A DNA stretch of 6,830 bases from Comamonadaceae bacterium UBA2237 (GTDB lineage: Bacteria; Pseudomonadota; Gammaproteobacteria; Burkholderiales; Burkholderiaceae_C), in contig DDYJ01000040.1 in the NCBI GenBank assembly GCA_002347905.1, positions 3,935 to 10,764 on the forward strand. Direction: 5' to 3'. Under the pieces are notes generated by a model. It saw only the letters and a list, made by a program, of their open reading frames with translations, made no database searches and had not been told where the DNA came from. Position numbers and translations under genes: made by a program. How positions within the stretch are numbered: position 1 is the stretch's first letter; the number at the start of each line of letters is the position of its first letter. Shown here piece by piece: positions 1 to 6,207 of the stretch.

Positions 1-76
1 AGGAAACATAAGCTGGTTGAAAAAACCCACCGCGACACGGCTGGACCGGATAGCGGAAGCGAGAGAGGTTGTATGA
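1..76 (+). CDS. 3' end of an unidentified gene running in from outside the window (tentative)
   Basis: Reading from base 2, 24 codons are open up to a TGA at 74-76. The encoded tail includes SWLKKPTATRLDRIAEA. The Trp, the Thr-Arg pair and the Arg-Ile-x-Glu-Ala ending faintly resemble the C-terminal helix of YdeI/OmdA-type (bacteriocin-protection) proteins, where a W...K..ETRxxRIxE pattern is usual; the spacing differs by about two residues, so this is only a hint. A competing frame, from base 1, is also open and ends with TGA at 178-180. It would overlap the convergent prpE end by 19 bp, and its product (containing HHYCATEVASEPILMLLEDE) matches nothing I know. The start lies outside the window, so function cannot be assigned. 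Confidence 0.3.
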   Translation, partial: GNISWLKKPTATRLDRIAEAREVV

Positions 77-161
77 ACCCCAAACACCACTATTGTGCCA
101 CCGAAGTCGCTTCAGAACCTATTTTGATGTTGTTAGAAGACGAATGTGTGAAAACCGAGCA

Positions 162-2057
162 TCAGCCCAGCACATCTTGAATCTGCTTTAAGGCCATCGG
201 ATCGTCCATGGTCGTCAAATCGCCTGGGTCTCTTTTTTCGCACACGGCTTGGATGGCACGGCGGAGCAATTTGCCACTGCGTGTTTTGGGTAAAGCACTG
301 ACAAACAACACTCGCGAAGGACGCGCAACTGCACCTAGTTGGCTGTCCACCACTTTCATCACTTCGCCTTCAAGCTTCAAGCAGGCAGTCGCATCTCCGA
401 GGGCGGAGGCGTCCTTGGCGATGGCGAACGCCATCGCCACTTGCCCTTTAAGCTGGTCTGCCACACCCACCACCGCAACTTCGGCAATATTGGGATGGCT
501 AGAGATACTCTCTTCAATTTCACGCGTACCCAAGCGATGTCCCGCCACGTTGATCACGTCGTCGGTGCGTCCCAGGATGAAGAAGTAGCCGTCTTCATCG
601 CGTACTGCCCAATCAAATGTGCTGTAGACCATTTTGTTGGGGACGGTTTTCCAATAGGTATTGACAAACCGTGCGTCGTCACCCCACACCGTTTGCAAAT
701 TGCCTGGAGGCAATGGACCTTCGATGGTTAACACGCCCTTTTGGTTCGCACCAGTGAGTTCTTCGCCGGTCTGGTCATCAACCAGTTTGACGTCGTATCC
801 GTATACGGCTTTGCCAGGTGAACCAAATTTGCTAGGGGCTTTTTCTACGCCATTGCAAATGGTGAGGATGGGCCAACCAGTTTCTGTTTGCCAATAGTTA
901 TCGATGATGGGAGTTCCACCCAACCCTTCAGATATCCATTTGGCAGTCGGCTCATCCAAAGGTTCACCCGCTAAGAACAAAGCTTTCAATGATGACAGGT
1001 TGTATTTCGTTAGCAAGGCAGGGTCTTGTTTTTTCAATACACGTATCGCAGTTGGCGCACTGAACATTACGCTGACTTTGTACTTCTCCACCAAGCTCCA
1101 CCAAATGCCACCATCGGGTCGGATAGGCAGGCCCTCGTAAAGAATCGTAGCCATACCGCCGATGAGCGGGCCGTAGATGATGTAGCTGTGCCCTACCACC
1201 CAACCAATATCGCTGGTGCAGAAAAAAGTCTCGCCAGGTTTGCCTTGGAAGATATTCGGAATGCTGCTGGCCAATGCCACCGCGTAGCCACCCGTGTCGC
1301 GTTGCACGCCTTTTGGCTTGCCCGTGGTTCCTGATGTGTATAGGGTGTAACTGGGATGTGTGGACTCCACCATTTCGCAAGGCACTTGGGCGTTGAGATG
1401 TTTTTCGCGCTCTTGTGCATAGTCAAAATCGCGCCCATCTACCTTAGCAAATTCAGACAAATGGCGATCGACCATCAAGACCGCTTTGGGTTTGTGACTC
1501 GAGAGGCTAATGGCTTCATCCAACAAGGGTTTGTAAGCCACGACCTTTCCACCACGCGAACCGGCATCCGCGCTAATGATGACTTTCGGCGAGGCGTCTT
1601 CAATGCGAGTCGCTAATGAATGCGAAGCAAATCCGCCAAATACCACAGAGTGAATCGCGCCAATGCGCGCACACGCCAGCATTGCAAAAGAGGCCTCAGC
1701 GATCATGGGCATGTAGATCAATACGCGGTCCCCTTTGACCACGCCAAAGCTTTGCAAAATAGCGGCCATGCGTTGCACTTCCAAGTGCAAGTCTTTATAG
1801 GTGTATGTTTTTTCTTGCTCGGTTTCCGTGGAAACAAAAATCAAGGCAGCTTGGTCGCCACGGTCTTTGAGGTGCCTGTCCACCGCGTTATGACACAAGT
1901 TGGTAGTGCCACCGACGAACCACTTAGCAAAAGGAGGGTTGGAGTAATCGCAGATATGTTGGGGCGGGGTTTGCCAATCTATAGTTTTGGCCTGTTCTGC
2001 CCAAAAATTGTCGCGATCTGCGATGGAACGCTTGTGAAACTGCGCAAAAGAACCCAT
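162..2057 (-). CDS. prpE: propionate--CoA ligase (propionyl-CoA synthetase) PrpE
   Basis: This 631-residue cytoplasmic enzyme activates propionate to propionyl-CoA via a propionyl-AMP intermediate (ATP to AMP + PPi), feeding propionate into the 2-methylcitrate cycle. It is an ANL-superfamily adenylate-forming enzyme of the usual PrpE/Acs length. Visible motifs are the N-terminal acyl-CoA synthetase region with CHNAVDRHL (about 55-63), typical of PrpE; the P-loop-like YTSGTTGKPKG (240-250); YWQTETGWP (388-396), where PrpE has GWP while acetyl-CoA synthetases usually have GG; the hinge GRTDDVINVAGHR (496-508); and the C-terminal PKTRSGK (590-596), whose Lys596 is the catalytic lysine that Pat-type acetylation silences in relatives. 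The ATG at 2055-2057 follows a GGGGGA ribosome binding site. No other methylcitrate-cycle gene lies in the window, so prpE looks detached from a prp operon. An acetate-preferring Acs is the alternative but fits the motifs less well. Confidence 0.95.
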   Translation of the reverse strand: MGSFAQFHKRSIADRDNFWAEQAKTIDWQTPPQHICDYSNPPFAKWFVGGTTNLCHNAVDRHLKDRGDQAALIFVSTETEQEKTYTYKDLHLEVQRMAAILQSFGVVKGDRVLIYMPMIAEASFAMLACARIGAIHSVVFGGFASHSLATRIEDASPKVIISADAGSRGGKVVAYKPLLDEAISLSSHKPKAVLMVDRHLSEFAKVDGRDFDYAQEREKHLNAQVPCEMVESTHPSYTLYTSGTTGKPKGVQRDTGGYAVALASSIPNIFQGKPGETFFCTSDIGWVVGHSYIIYGPLIGGMATILYEGLPIRPDGGIWWSLVEKYKVSVMFSAPTAIRVLKKQDPALLTKYNLSSLKALFLAGEPLDEPTAKWISEGLGGTPIIDNYWQTETGWPILTICNGVEKAPSKFGSPGKAVYGYDVKLVDDQTGEELTGANQKGVLTIEGPLPPGNLQTVWGDDARFVNTYWKTVPNKMVYSTFDWAVRDEDGYFFILGRTDDVINVAGHRLGTREIEESISSHPNIAEVAVVGVADQLKGQVAMAFAIAKDASALGDATACLKLEGEVMKVVDSQLGAVARPSRVLFVSALPKTRSGKLLRRAIQAVCEKRDPGDLTTMDDPMALKQIQDVLG

Positions 2058-2062
2058 GGATG

Positions 2063-2068
2063 TCCCCC
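2063..2068 (-). promoter_or_regulatory. ribosome binding site of prpE
   Basis: On the minus strand the bases read GGGGGA, five nucleotides before the prpE ATG. It is the clearest purine-rich Shine-Dalgarno-like element among the minus-strand genes here and supports the chosen start. Further upstream (2091-2096) CATAAT could serve as a -10 element, but no matching -35 was found at 16-17 bp. Confidence 0.6.
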
Positions 2069-2132
2069 AACTACATTTAATAAACTTTCAATTATGAGGA
2101 GAGAGGACTTGCAAGAAACTGACTTATCTCAA

Positions 2133-2158
2133 AGTTCGCCTATTTAGTTCGCCTATTT
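2133..2158. repeat. 13-bp perfect tandem duplication at the hydrolase stop codon
   Basis: AGTTCGCCTATTT occurs twice with no gap (2133-2145 and 2146-2158). The right copy contains the TAG stop (2153-2155) and the last codon of the minus-strand hydrolase gene, while the left copy lies in the prpE leader. It resembles a replication-slippage duplication. It does not alter the protein, because the stop comes within the first copy that translation reaches. Confidence 0.85.
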
Positions 2159-2758
2159 AATAAGCGCTTGTATCTCTCTAAAGGCATCCGATTCAGCGCT
2201 GCGCAGCCACTCGAACAGCACCATTTCAGTAGTCACTAGCTCTGCGCCCATTCCGGCCAATCGGTCAAAGGCTGCGTCTCGGTTGCGTTCAGTCCGCGAA
2301 CTACAGGCGTCGGTCACTATATAAACCTCAAACTCTTGCTCTATTAAATCTAGAGCAGTTTGAAGCAAACAAATATGTGCTTCCACTCCTCCCAAAATAA
2401 TGGTTTGTCGTGTCGCCTCTGGTTCAGGCTTCTTTTGTAAATGCTTGGGCAAACTTCGGGCATTACCGGCTTGTGTGTTGCGCGTTGGTGGTTTCAGTAG
2501 CTCCATCAAACCGTCCGCGCAGGCGCTGAAACTCATTTTGGGTAAGACCGATCGACAAAATTGCCGCACACCATCTGGCATGGCACCCATTTTTTCCGAG
2601 TTTTGTTCTGTTCCCCAAACTGGCACTTCCATCCACTGCGCCGCCTGAGCCAAACGCTTGGCGTTAAGTAATACAGACTCGGCCTCAAAAATGGCTGGCA
2701 GCAATCGTTCTTGGTAGTCCACCAAAACGAGCTGGGATTCTTGGTCATCGATCAACAT
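2153..2758 (-). CDS. isochorismatase-fold cysteine hydrolase (nicotinamidase-like superfamily)
   Basis: With the ATG at 2756-2758 the protein is 201 residues and starts MLIDDQESQLVLVDYQERL, where family members normally begin. The superfamily triad is visible: Asp14 in LVLVDYQ, Lys74 in LPKMSFSA and Cys130 in GGVEAHICLLQTALDL, the last following the Gly-Val-Glu-Ala segment that forms the usual cis-peptide. This is therefore probably an active cysteine hydrolase acting on an amide or enol-ether-like small molecule; the substrate cannot be read from sequence. A polar stretch at about 89-117 is a probable surface loop insertion. The frame stays open 36 codons upstream to a GTG at 2866, but that extension has no family features. 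No strong Shine-Dalgarno precedes either start. The gene lies 95 bp upstream of prpE on the same strand, so co-transcription is possible. Confidence 0.85.
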   Translation of the reverse strand: MLIDDQESQLVLVDYQERLLPAIFEAESVLLNAKRLAQAAQWMEVPVWGTEQNSEKMGAMPDGVRQFCRSVLPKMSFSACADGLMELLKPPTRNTQAGNARSLPKHLQKKPEPEATRQTIILGGVEAHICLLQTALDLIEQEFEVYIVTDACSSRTERNRDAAFDRLAGMGAELVTTEMVLFEWLRSAESDAFREIQALIK

Positions 2759-2906
2759 AAATGGGCAAAAGTGAAGTGAAGTAGGTGATTGTTCAAACTG
2801 AAGATGAGTATCGTGCATCCCAACCGCAACACCCAAATACGCGTTTACCCGAATCAAATCAAGCACTTAGATCGATAAGCCAGAAATCAAAACAGGTAAA
2901 ACGCAA

Positions 2907-2912
2907 TACAAT
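2907..2912 (+). promoter_or_regulatory. possible -10 element of the NlpC/P60 gene
   Basis: TACAAT matches the sigma-70 -10 consensus at five of six positions and lies in the divergent gap between the hydrolase and peptidase genes. Its end is only 9 bp before the peptidase ATG, so a transcript from it would be almost leaderless, consistent with the lack of a Shine-Dalgarno before that ATG. No good -35 was found 17 bp upstream (AAATCA), so this is weak. Confidence 0.25.
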
Positions 2913-2921
2913 AATGCGCTT

Positions 2922-3467
2922 ATGAAATTACGCCACCTACTCATCGTCTTTTGCATTGTTAGCGCGCATGCAGCGCCTAGCAGTTCGAGTTCTGACGATT
3001 TAGAGATCTATCTATCCGATAGTGGCTTGATTACCAAGATTACTAAAGTCAGCCAAAACGTAGGAAACAAAGCCTCTGACTTAGTGCTCAATGCCATGGG
3101 ATTTTTAGGCGTCCCTTACCGTCGCGGTGGCACTGACGACAACGGTTTTGATTGCAGTGGTTTTGTGCGCTCTATGTATGAGCAAACCTTGGGAAAAGTT
3201 TTGCCGCGCAGCGCGCGTGAGCAAGCCGACGCCACTGAAAAAATTGACAAGAAAGATTTGCAACCTGGCGATTTGGTGTTCTTTAACACCATGCGACAAA
3301 CCTTCAGCCATGTGGGCATTTACGTGGGTGACAACAAATTCATCCATTCACCACGACCAGGCAAGCAGGTCAAGGTTGAAGATATGCGCCAGTCTTATTG
3401 GTTAAGCCGTTTTACCGGTGCGCGCAGAGTGGACAACAGTTCCAACTCTGATGGCTCTAAAAATTAA
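2922..3467 (+). CDS. secreted NlpC/P60-family (C40) peptidoglycan peptidase
   Basis: This 181-residue exported protein probably cleaves peptidoglycan stem peptides in the periplasm, like other C40 peptidases (typically gamma-D-Glu to diamino-acid bonds). A Sec signal peptide covers about residues 1-17 (basic MKLRH, hydrophobic LLIVFCIV, then AHA before AP as a signal peptidase I site). No lipobox Cys is in position, so it is a free periplasmic protein. The catalytic domain spans roughly 52-165: Cys78 in FDCSGFVRSMY, His130 in FSHVGIYVG and His142 in FIHSPR form the expected Cys-His-His triad, and PRSAREQ (95-101) and LQPGDLVFF (113-121) are standard family blocks. A Ser-rich linker follows the signal peptide and a polar tail ends the protein. 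There are no LysM or SH3 binding domains, and the length is usual for short single-domain C40 proteins. The gene is monocistronic by position. Confidence 0.93.
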   Translation: MKLRHLLIVFCIVSAHAAPSSSSSDDLEIYLSDSGLITKITKVSQNVGNKASDLVLNAMGFLGVPYRRGGTDDNGFDCSGFVRSMYEQTLGKVLPRSAREQADATEKIDKKDLQPGDLVFFNTMRQTFSHVGIYVGDNKFIHSPRPGKQVKVEDMRQSYWLSRFTGARRVDNSSNSDGSKN

Positions 3468-3475
3468 TTTGCCAT

Positions 3476-3496
3476 CTGATTATGTAGATCAGTTTT
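3476..3496 (+). terminator. weak candidate Rho-independent terminator after the peptidase gene
   Basis: CTGAT and ATCAG form a five-pair stem with a seven-base loop, followed directly by TTTT, nine bases after the peptidase stop codon. Position and shape suit a terminator, but the stem is short and AT-rich, so efficiency would be low. No other hairpin lies between the peptidase and the ABC ATPase genes. Confidence 0.3.
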
Positions 3497-3532
3497 CATC
3501 AAAAATTCACATAAGTCCCTTACAAGATAGGG

Positions 3533-4675
3533 ATGAGTTCGCAGCAAGCTTTAAATATCAACTCGATTGTTAAAAGTTTTGGTGATGTCCAAGTTTTAAA
3601 TACAGTTAGCTTGGATGTACACCCTGGGGAATTTATATCATTAGTTGGACCCTCAGGATGTGGTAAGTCCACCTTGCTACGAATAATCGCTGGCTTAGAA
3701 AAACAAGACTCAGGTAGCGTTTCAATTGGCGGCTCTTCTGTTGATGAGTTAATGCCAAAAGAACGAAATGTTGCGATGGTTTTTCAAAACTACGCTCTTT
3801 ATCCGCACATGACTGTGCAACAAAACATCTCACTGCCCTTAGAGATGACAAGACTTACGTGGTTGCAAAGATTATTCTTAGTAGGTAATTTTTTTACCAA
3901 TACCAAACAAATCAAAGGTGACATCTTAAAAGACGTGCTGAAAATTTGTAAAAGCCTGCAGTTAGATAATTTATTACATCGTAAGCCTGCGGAACTCTCA
4001 GGCGGTCAAAGACAAAGAGTAGCTCTTGCTAGGGCAATGATACGAAACCCTGCAGTGTTTTTAATGGATGAACCTCTTTCGAACCTTGATGCAAAACTGC
4101 GCATCCATCTTCGCAATGAATTAGTTGAGCTTCACAAACGGTTAAAGGCCACGTTTGTTTACGTCACACATGACCAATCCGAGGCGATGACAATGTCCGA
4201 TCGTATTGCTGTGATGGACAGCGGTAAGATTTTGCAAATAGGCACGCCAAATGAGCTCTATGCAAAACCCAATTCATTAAAAGTAGCACAATTTATTGGT
4301 ACGCCCCAAATTAATATTTTTGAACTTGTTGATACTCAAAATGGTATTTATTTTTGGGGAACTTCTAAAACTCCCATAAATCTTAATAACAAATCAGCCA
4401 AAGCTTTAGCCCTACGCCCGGAGCATTTGGTAATTGAGTCACATCGATTATCAGGATGCGATATTCATTCTTCTGCTGACATAGTAAGAGTCGAAGACCA
4501 TGGTTCTGAACTACTAATTCATCTAACAATAGACGGTTTTACAAACAAAATATTTGTAAGTCGAATACCTTGCAGCAGTCAACATATTCCATTTAGGCTG
4601 GGTGAACGCATAGATGCTGGATTCAAATTAAACACAGCATTATTTTTCGATAGCCTAGGCGTTCGTTTGGATTGA
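3533..4675 (+). CDS. ABC importer ATP-binding protein, MalK/UgpC (CUT1 carbohydrate) type
   Basis: This 380-residue cytoplasmic ATPase would energise a carbohydrate or polyol importer. All nucleotide-binding motifs are intact: Walker A GPSGCGKST (39-47), Q-loop Gln85 in VFQNYALYPHMT, signature LSGGQ (155-159), Walker B AVFLMDEP (174-181) with Glu180, D-loop SNLDA (183-187) and H-loop His213. Residues after about 240 form a MalK-like C-terminal OB/TOBE region with the LRPEH motif (294-298). An extra segment at about 107-130 (TRLTWLQRLFLVGNFFTN) lengthens the helical region beyond E. coli MalK; comparable insertions exist in some proteobacterial sugar ATPases. The ATG is preceded by ATAGGG with no spacer, a poor ribosome binding site, but no other Met fits. 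It is cotranscribed with the permease 6 bp downstream. The sequence is AT-rich compared with prpE. The substrate is unknown. Confidence 0.92.
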   Translation: MSSQQALNINSIVKSFGDVQVLNTVSLDVHPGEFISLVGPSGCGKSTLLRIIAGLEKQDSGSVSIGGSSVDELMPKERNVAMVFQNYALYPHMTVQQNISLPLEMTRLTWLQRLFLVGNFFTNTKQIKGDILKDVLKICKSLQLDNLLHRKPAELSGGQRQRVALARAMIRNPAVFLMDEPLSNLDAKLRIHLRNELVELHKRLKATFVYVTHDQSEAMTMSDRIAVMDSGKILQIGTPNELYAKPNSLKVAQFIGTPQINIFELVDTQNGIYFWGTSKTPINLNNKSAKALALRPEHLVIESHRLSGCDIHSSADIVRVEDHGSELLIHLTIDGFTNKIFVSRIPCSSQHIPFRLGERIDAGFKLNTALFFDSLGVRLD

Positions 4676-4681
4676 CATCTC

Positions 4682-5341
4682 ATGAAAAAAATAAGTCTTT
4701 CAACTAGGCAAAGTATTTCAGGTTTTCTTCTGAGTATGCCTAGTGTGATACTACTTTTGGCACTTTATGTAGTACCAATGATTTGCTTATTTTTGCTAGC
4801 TTTTACTGATTATGAAATGGGTAACGTAGTAATTAAATGGATTGGACTTACCAATTTCAATCAAATTTTCAAGGACCCAGTTTTCAAGCGCTCTCTTTGG
4901 AACACTCTCATTTACGTAGCTCTAGTCGTACCGATAAGCATCTTGGGTGGACTTCTCATTGCTTTACTGGTTCATGCGCGTACTAAAACCCGTTCCTTTT
5001 ATGAAGTTATCTACTTTTTGCCTGTTACTTCAACTTTAATTGCAATGGCTACTGTGTGGCAATTTTTACTACATCCCAAATTGGGACCTATTAACTCTAT
5101 ATTGAAACTACTAGGTTTACCAGCTCAAAATTTTTTAGGGGACCCGACTTTGATGATTGCAACACTTGCGGCAATAGGTGTTTGGCAGTTAATTGGTTTC
5201 AACATGATTTTGTTCTTAACAGGGCTATCAAGTATCCCTAAAGAAATTTATGAGGCCGCGTCCATTGATGGTGTGACAAATTCAATAGACAAATTTTTAA
5301 AAATAACCCATGCCGAGAACTACGAGTTACAAATTTCTTAG
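4682..5341 (+). CDS. C-terminally truncated sugar ABC transporter permease, MalF/UgpA type (probable pseudogene)
   Basis: This is the first inner-membrane permease of the importer energised by the preceding ATPase; the gap is 6 bp, suggesting translational coupling. It has 219 residues, against about 280-300 in relatives. Hydrophobic segments lie at about 14-41, 74-98, 106-130 and 156-182. The ATPase-contacting EAA loop begins normally (YEAASIDGVTNSIDKFLKIT, 190-209), but where relatives continue with a Leu-Pro rich block and two further membrane helices, this one reads HAENYELQIS and stops. None of the three plus-strand frames after 5308 resumes permease-like sequence, so this is not a simple frameshift but a breakpoint. 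The product would lack the end of the coupling loop and the last helices, and is unlikely to work. No second permease or binding protein follows. Confidence 0.85.
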   Translation: MKKISLSTRQSISGFLLSMPSVILLLALYVVPMICLFLLAFTDYEMGNVVIKWIGLTNFNQIFKDPVFKRSLWNTLIYVALVVPISILGGLLIALLVHARTKTRSFYEVIYFLPVTSTLIAMATVWQFLLHPKLGPINSILKLLGLPAQNFLGDPTLMIATLAAIGVWQLIGFNMILFLTGLSSIPKEIYEAASIDGVTNSIDKFLKITHAENYELQIS

Positions 5342-5379
5342 CTAACCAGCTTCAATTTAAGTAACGCAAGCGAAACTTG
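5309..5379. other. unassigned sequence after the permease breakpoint
   Basis: The stretch between the last recognisable permease codon (T209, ending at 5308) and the stop of the CBS gene resembles neither neighbour. It encodes the foreign ten-residue permease tail and about 40 bp of non-coding DNA. A small hairpin (CAAG at 5367-5370 with CTTG at 5376-5379, loop CGAAA) is too weak to call a terminator. No insertion-sequence ends or target-site duplications are visible. Confidence 0.5.
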
Positions 5380-5817
5380 TTAAGCGCCATGGCCCTTAAT
5401 GTATGTTTCTAAAAACTTGATTTGGCTACCCTGTAATTCAATGACATTTTTAACAATGTCTCCAATCGAAACCACACCAATCACTTGATTGGAATCTATT
5501 ACAGGCAGGTGCCTAATGTGCTTGTGCACCATGATCGCCATGCACTCTTCAAGTGTGTTTTGAAATCCAACTGTTAAGGGATTAGCAGTCATGATCTCTG
5601 ATATTGGGGTTACCTTTGGATCTTTGTGAGGCAACAGTACCTTGATAGCACAGTCGCCTTGTGAAACTATGCCCGTTAATTTTTTATCATCGATTACAAG
5701 AATTGCTCGAACTCTGTTGTCTCGCATCAATTTAAGTGCGGTTTCAGTAGAGTCATTGGATGAGACTGAAATAATGGTATTGTTTTTTTGATCAATGCAC
5801 TGTTTAACTGTGGTCAT
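5380..5817 (-). CDS. two-CBS-domain protein
   Basis: This 145-residue cytoplasmic protein consists almost wholly of a tandem CBS (Bateman) pair, a module that usually binds adenosyl ligands such as AMP, ATP or NADH. CBS1 covers about 10-65, with RVRAILVIDDKKLTGIVSQGD; CBS2 covers about 75-130, with HIRHLPVIDSNQVIGVVSIGD. In each, the S-x-G-D ending keeps the Asp that generally contacts the ligand ribose. Between them is EIMTANPLTV, the typical start of a second CBS repeat. Stand-alone proteins of this size are common in Proteobacteria and their partners are mostly unknown. In the first motif Gly replaces the Arg often seen (SQGD rather than TERD). The ATG is at 5815-5817; no clear Shine-Dalgarno precedes it. 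A minus-strand lipoprotein gene lies 63 bp upstream, so the two may share a transcript. Confidence 0.9.
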   Translation of the reverse strand: MTTVKQCIDQKNNTIISVSSNDSTETALKLMRDNRVRAILVIDDKKLTGIVSQGDCAIKVLLPHKDPKVTPISEIMTANPLTVGFQNTLEECMAIMVHKHIRHLPVIDSNQVIGVVSIGDIVKNVIELQGSQIKFLETYIKGHGA

Positions 5818-5880
5818 CTTGCAAAGTTATTGTTAAGGGTTTTATTGAGCTAAGGTGCTGTATGGGACAGGCTGTGGTCA

Positions 5881-6051
5881 TCATAGTTTGTCCGCCTCAA
5901 CTTTGCTACATCTCGTCATACCTACTTCATTCTTACAAACAATTTTTTTAATTTGATGACTTTCGGATTCACTTTTATTAAAGGAATCAGCGCTTTGCGT
6001 CGCACATCCGGCTAACGCAAACAGCACTAAATTAATGATAGTTTTTTTCAT
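5881..6051 (-). CDS. small lipoprotein of 56 residues, function unknown
   Basis: Translating the minus strand from the ATG at 6049-6051 to the TGA at 5881-5883 gives a 56-residue protein. It has a textbook lipoprotein signal: MKKTIINLVLFALAGC, with lipobox LAGC and lipidated Cys16. The next residue is Ala, so outer-membrane sorting is expected. The mature part is only 41 residues: a Ser/Glu-rich polar linker (20-33), then IKKIVCKNEVGMTRCSKVE with two cysteines eight residues apart (Cys39, Cys48), which could form a periplasmic disulfide. On its strand AGAAAG, nine bases before the ATG, can serve as ribosome binding site. It lies 63 bp upstream of the CBS gene and is divergent from sodC. Small Cys-pair lipoproteins are common in Proteobacteria, but I cannot name this one. 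The clean lipobox, start and ribosome site argue that it is real. Confidence 0.75.
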   Translation of the reverse strand: MKKTIINLVLFALAGCATQSADSFNKSESESHQIKKIVCKNEVGMTRCSKVEADKL

Positions 6052-6167
6052 AATGCATACTTTCTAATCTAAATGAGAGGTTTTAAACTACCTTTTAGGG
6101 TTTTCGATGAATACCAATAACCCTTTCTCAACAGCCCTAGAAACTAAAGGATAAGCTTAAATTAATC

Positions 6168-6194
6168 TAGCATGCTAAAGTAAATTTTTACTTT
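6168..6194 (+). promoter_or_regulatory. two adjacent palindromes in the sodC leader, possible operator or mRNA hairpin
   Basis: TAGCATGCTA (6168-6177) is a perfect 10-bp palindrome. Directly after it come AAAGTAAA (6177-6184) and TTTACTTT (6187-6194), an eight-pair inverted repeat separated by TT. The second ends one base before the sodC ribosome binding site. They could be binding sites for a dimeric regulator of sodC or of the divergent lipoprotein, or the second could fold in mRNA and affect translation initiation. Neither matches a Fur or SoxR consensus that I know, and AT-rich DNA yields such repeats by chance, so the role is open. No confident -35/-10 pair was found in 6052-6207. Confidence 0.4.
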
Positions 6195-6195
6195 T

Positions 6196-6200
6196 AAAGG
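6196..6200 (+). promoter_or_regulatory. ribosome binding site of sodC, deciding its start
   Basis: AAAGG lies seven bases before the ATG at 6208-6210, an ideal spacing. A GTG two codons earlier (6202-6204) is in frame but only one base from AAAGG, too close to be used, so the ATG is preferred. Confidence 0.65.
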
Positions 6201-6207
6201 TGTGAAT

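Noticed and set aside
964..1380. Long open frame on the minus strand inside prpE, in another frame.
   Set aside because: It is a shadow of the clearly identified prpE gene, with low-complexity His/Arg-rich translation and no domain signal.
2759..2866. N-terminal extension of the isochorismatase-fold hydrolase from a GTG at 2866.
   Set aside because: The 36 extra residues have no family resemblance, whereas the Met at 2758 starts exactly where homologues start (MLIDD...QLVLVDYQ).
5311..5345. Frame starting ATG CCG AGA after the permease breakpoint (product MPRTTSYKFLS).
   Set aside because: Eleven codons, no ribosome site and no recognisable homology; most likely fortuitous.
5858..5872. CTGT-ATGGG-ACAG hairpin between the lipoprotein and CBS genes.
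   Set aside because: A four-pair stem without a U-tract on either strand; too weak to call a terminator.
6097..6124. AGGGTT...AACCCT inverted repeat in the sodC/lipoprotein gap.
   Set aside because: Only six base pairs with a 16-base spacer and no extension or U-tract; consistent with chance.
6202..6207. GTG start two codons upstream for sodC.
   Set aside because: It lies one base after AAAGG, too close for initiation; the ATG at 6208 has ideal spacing.
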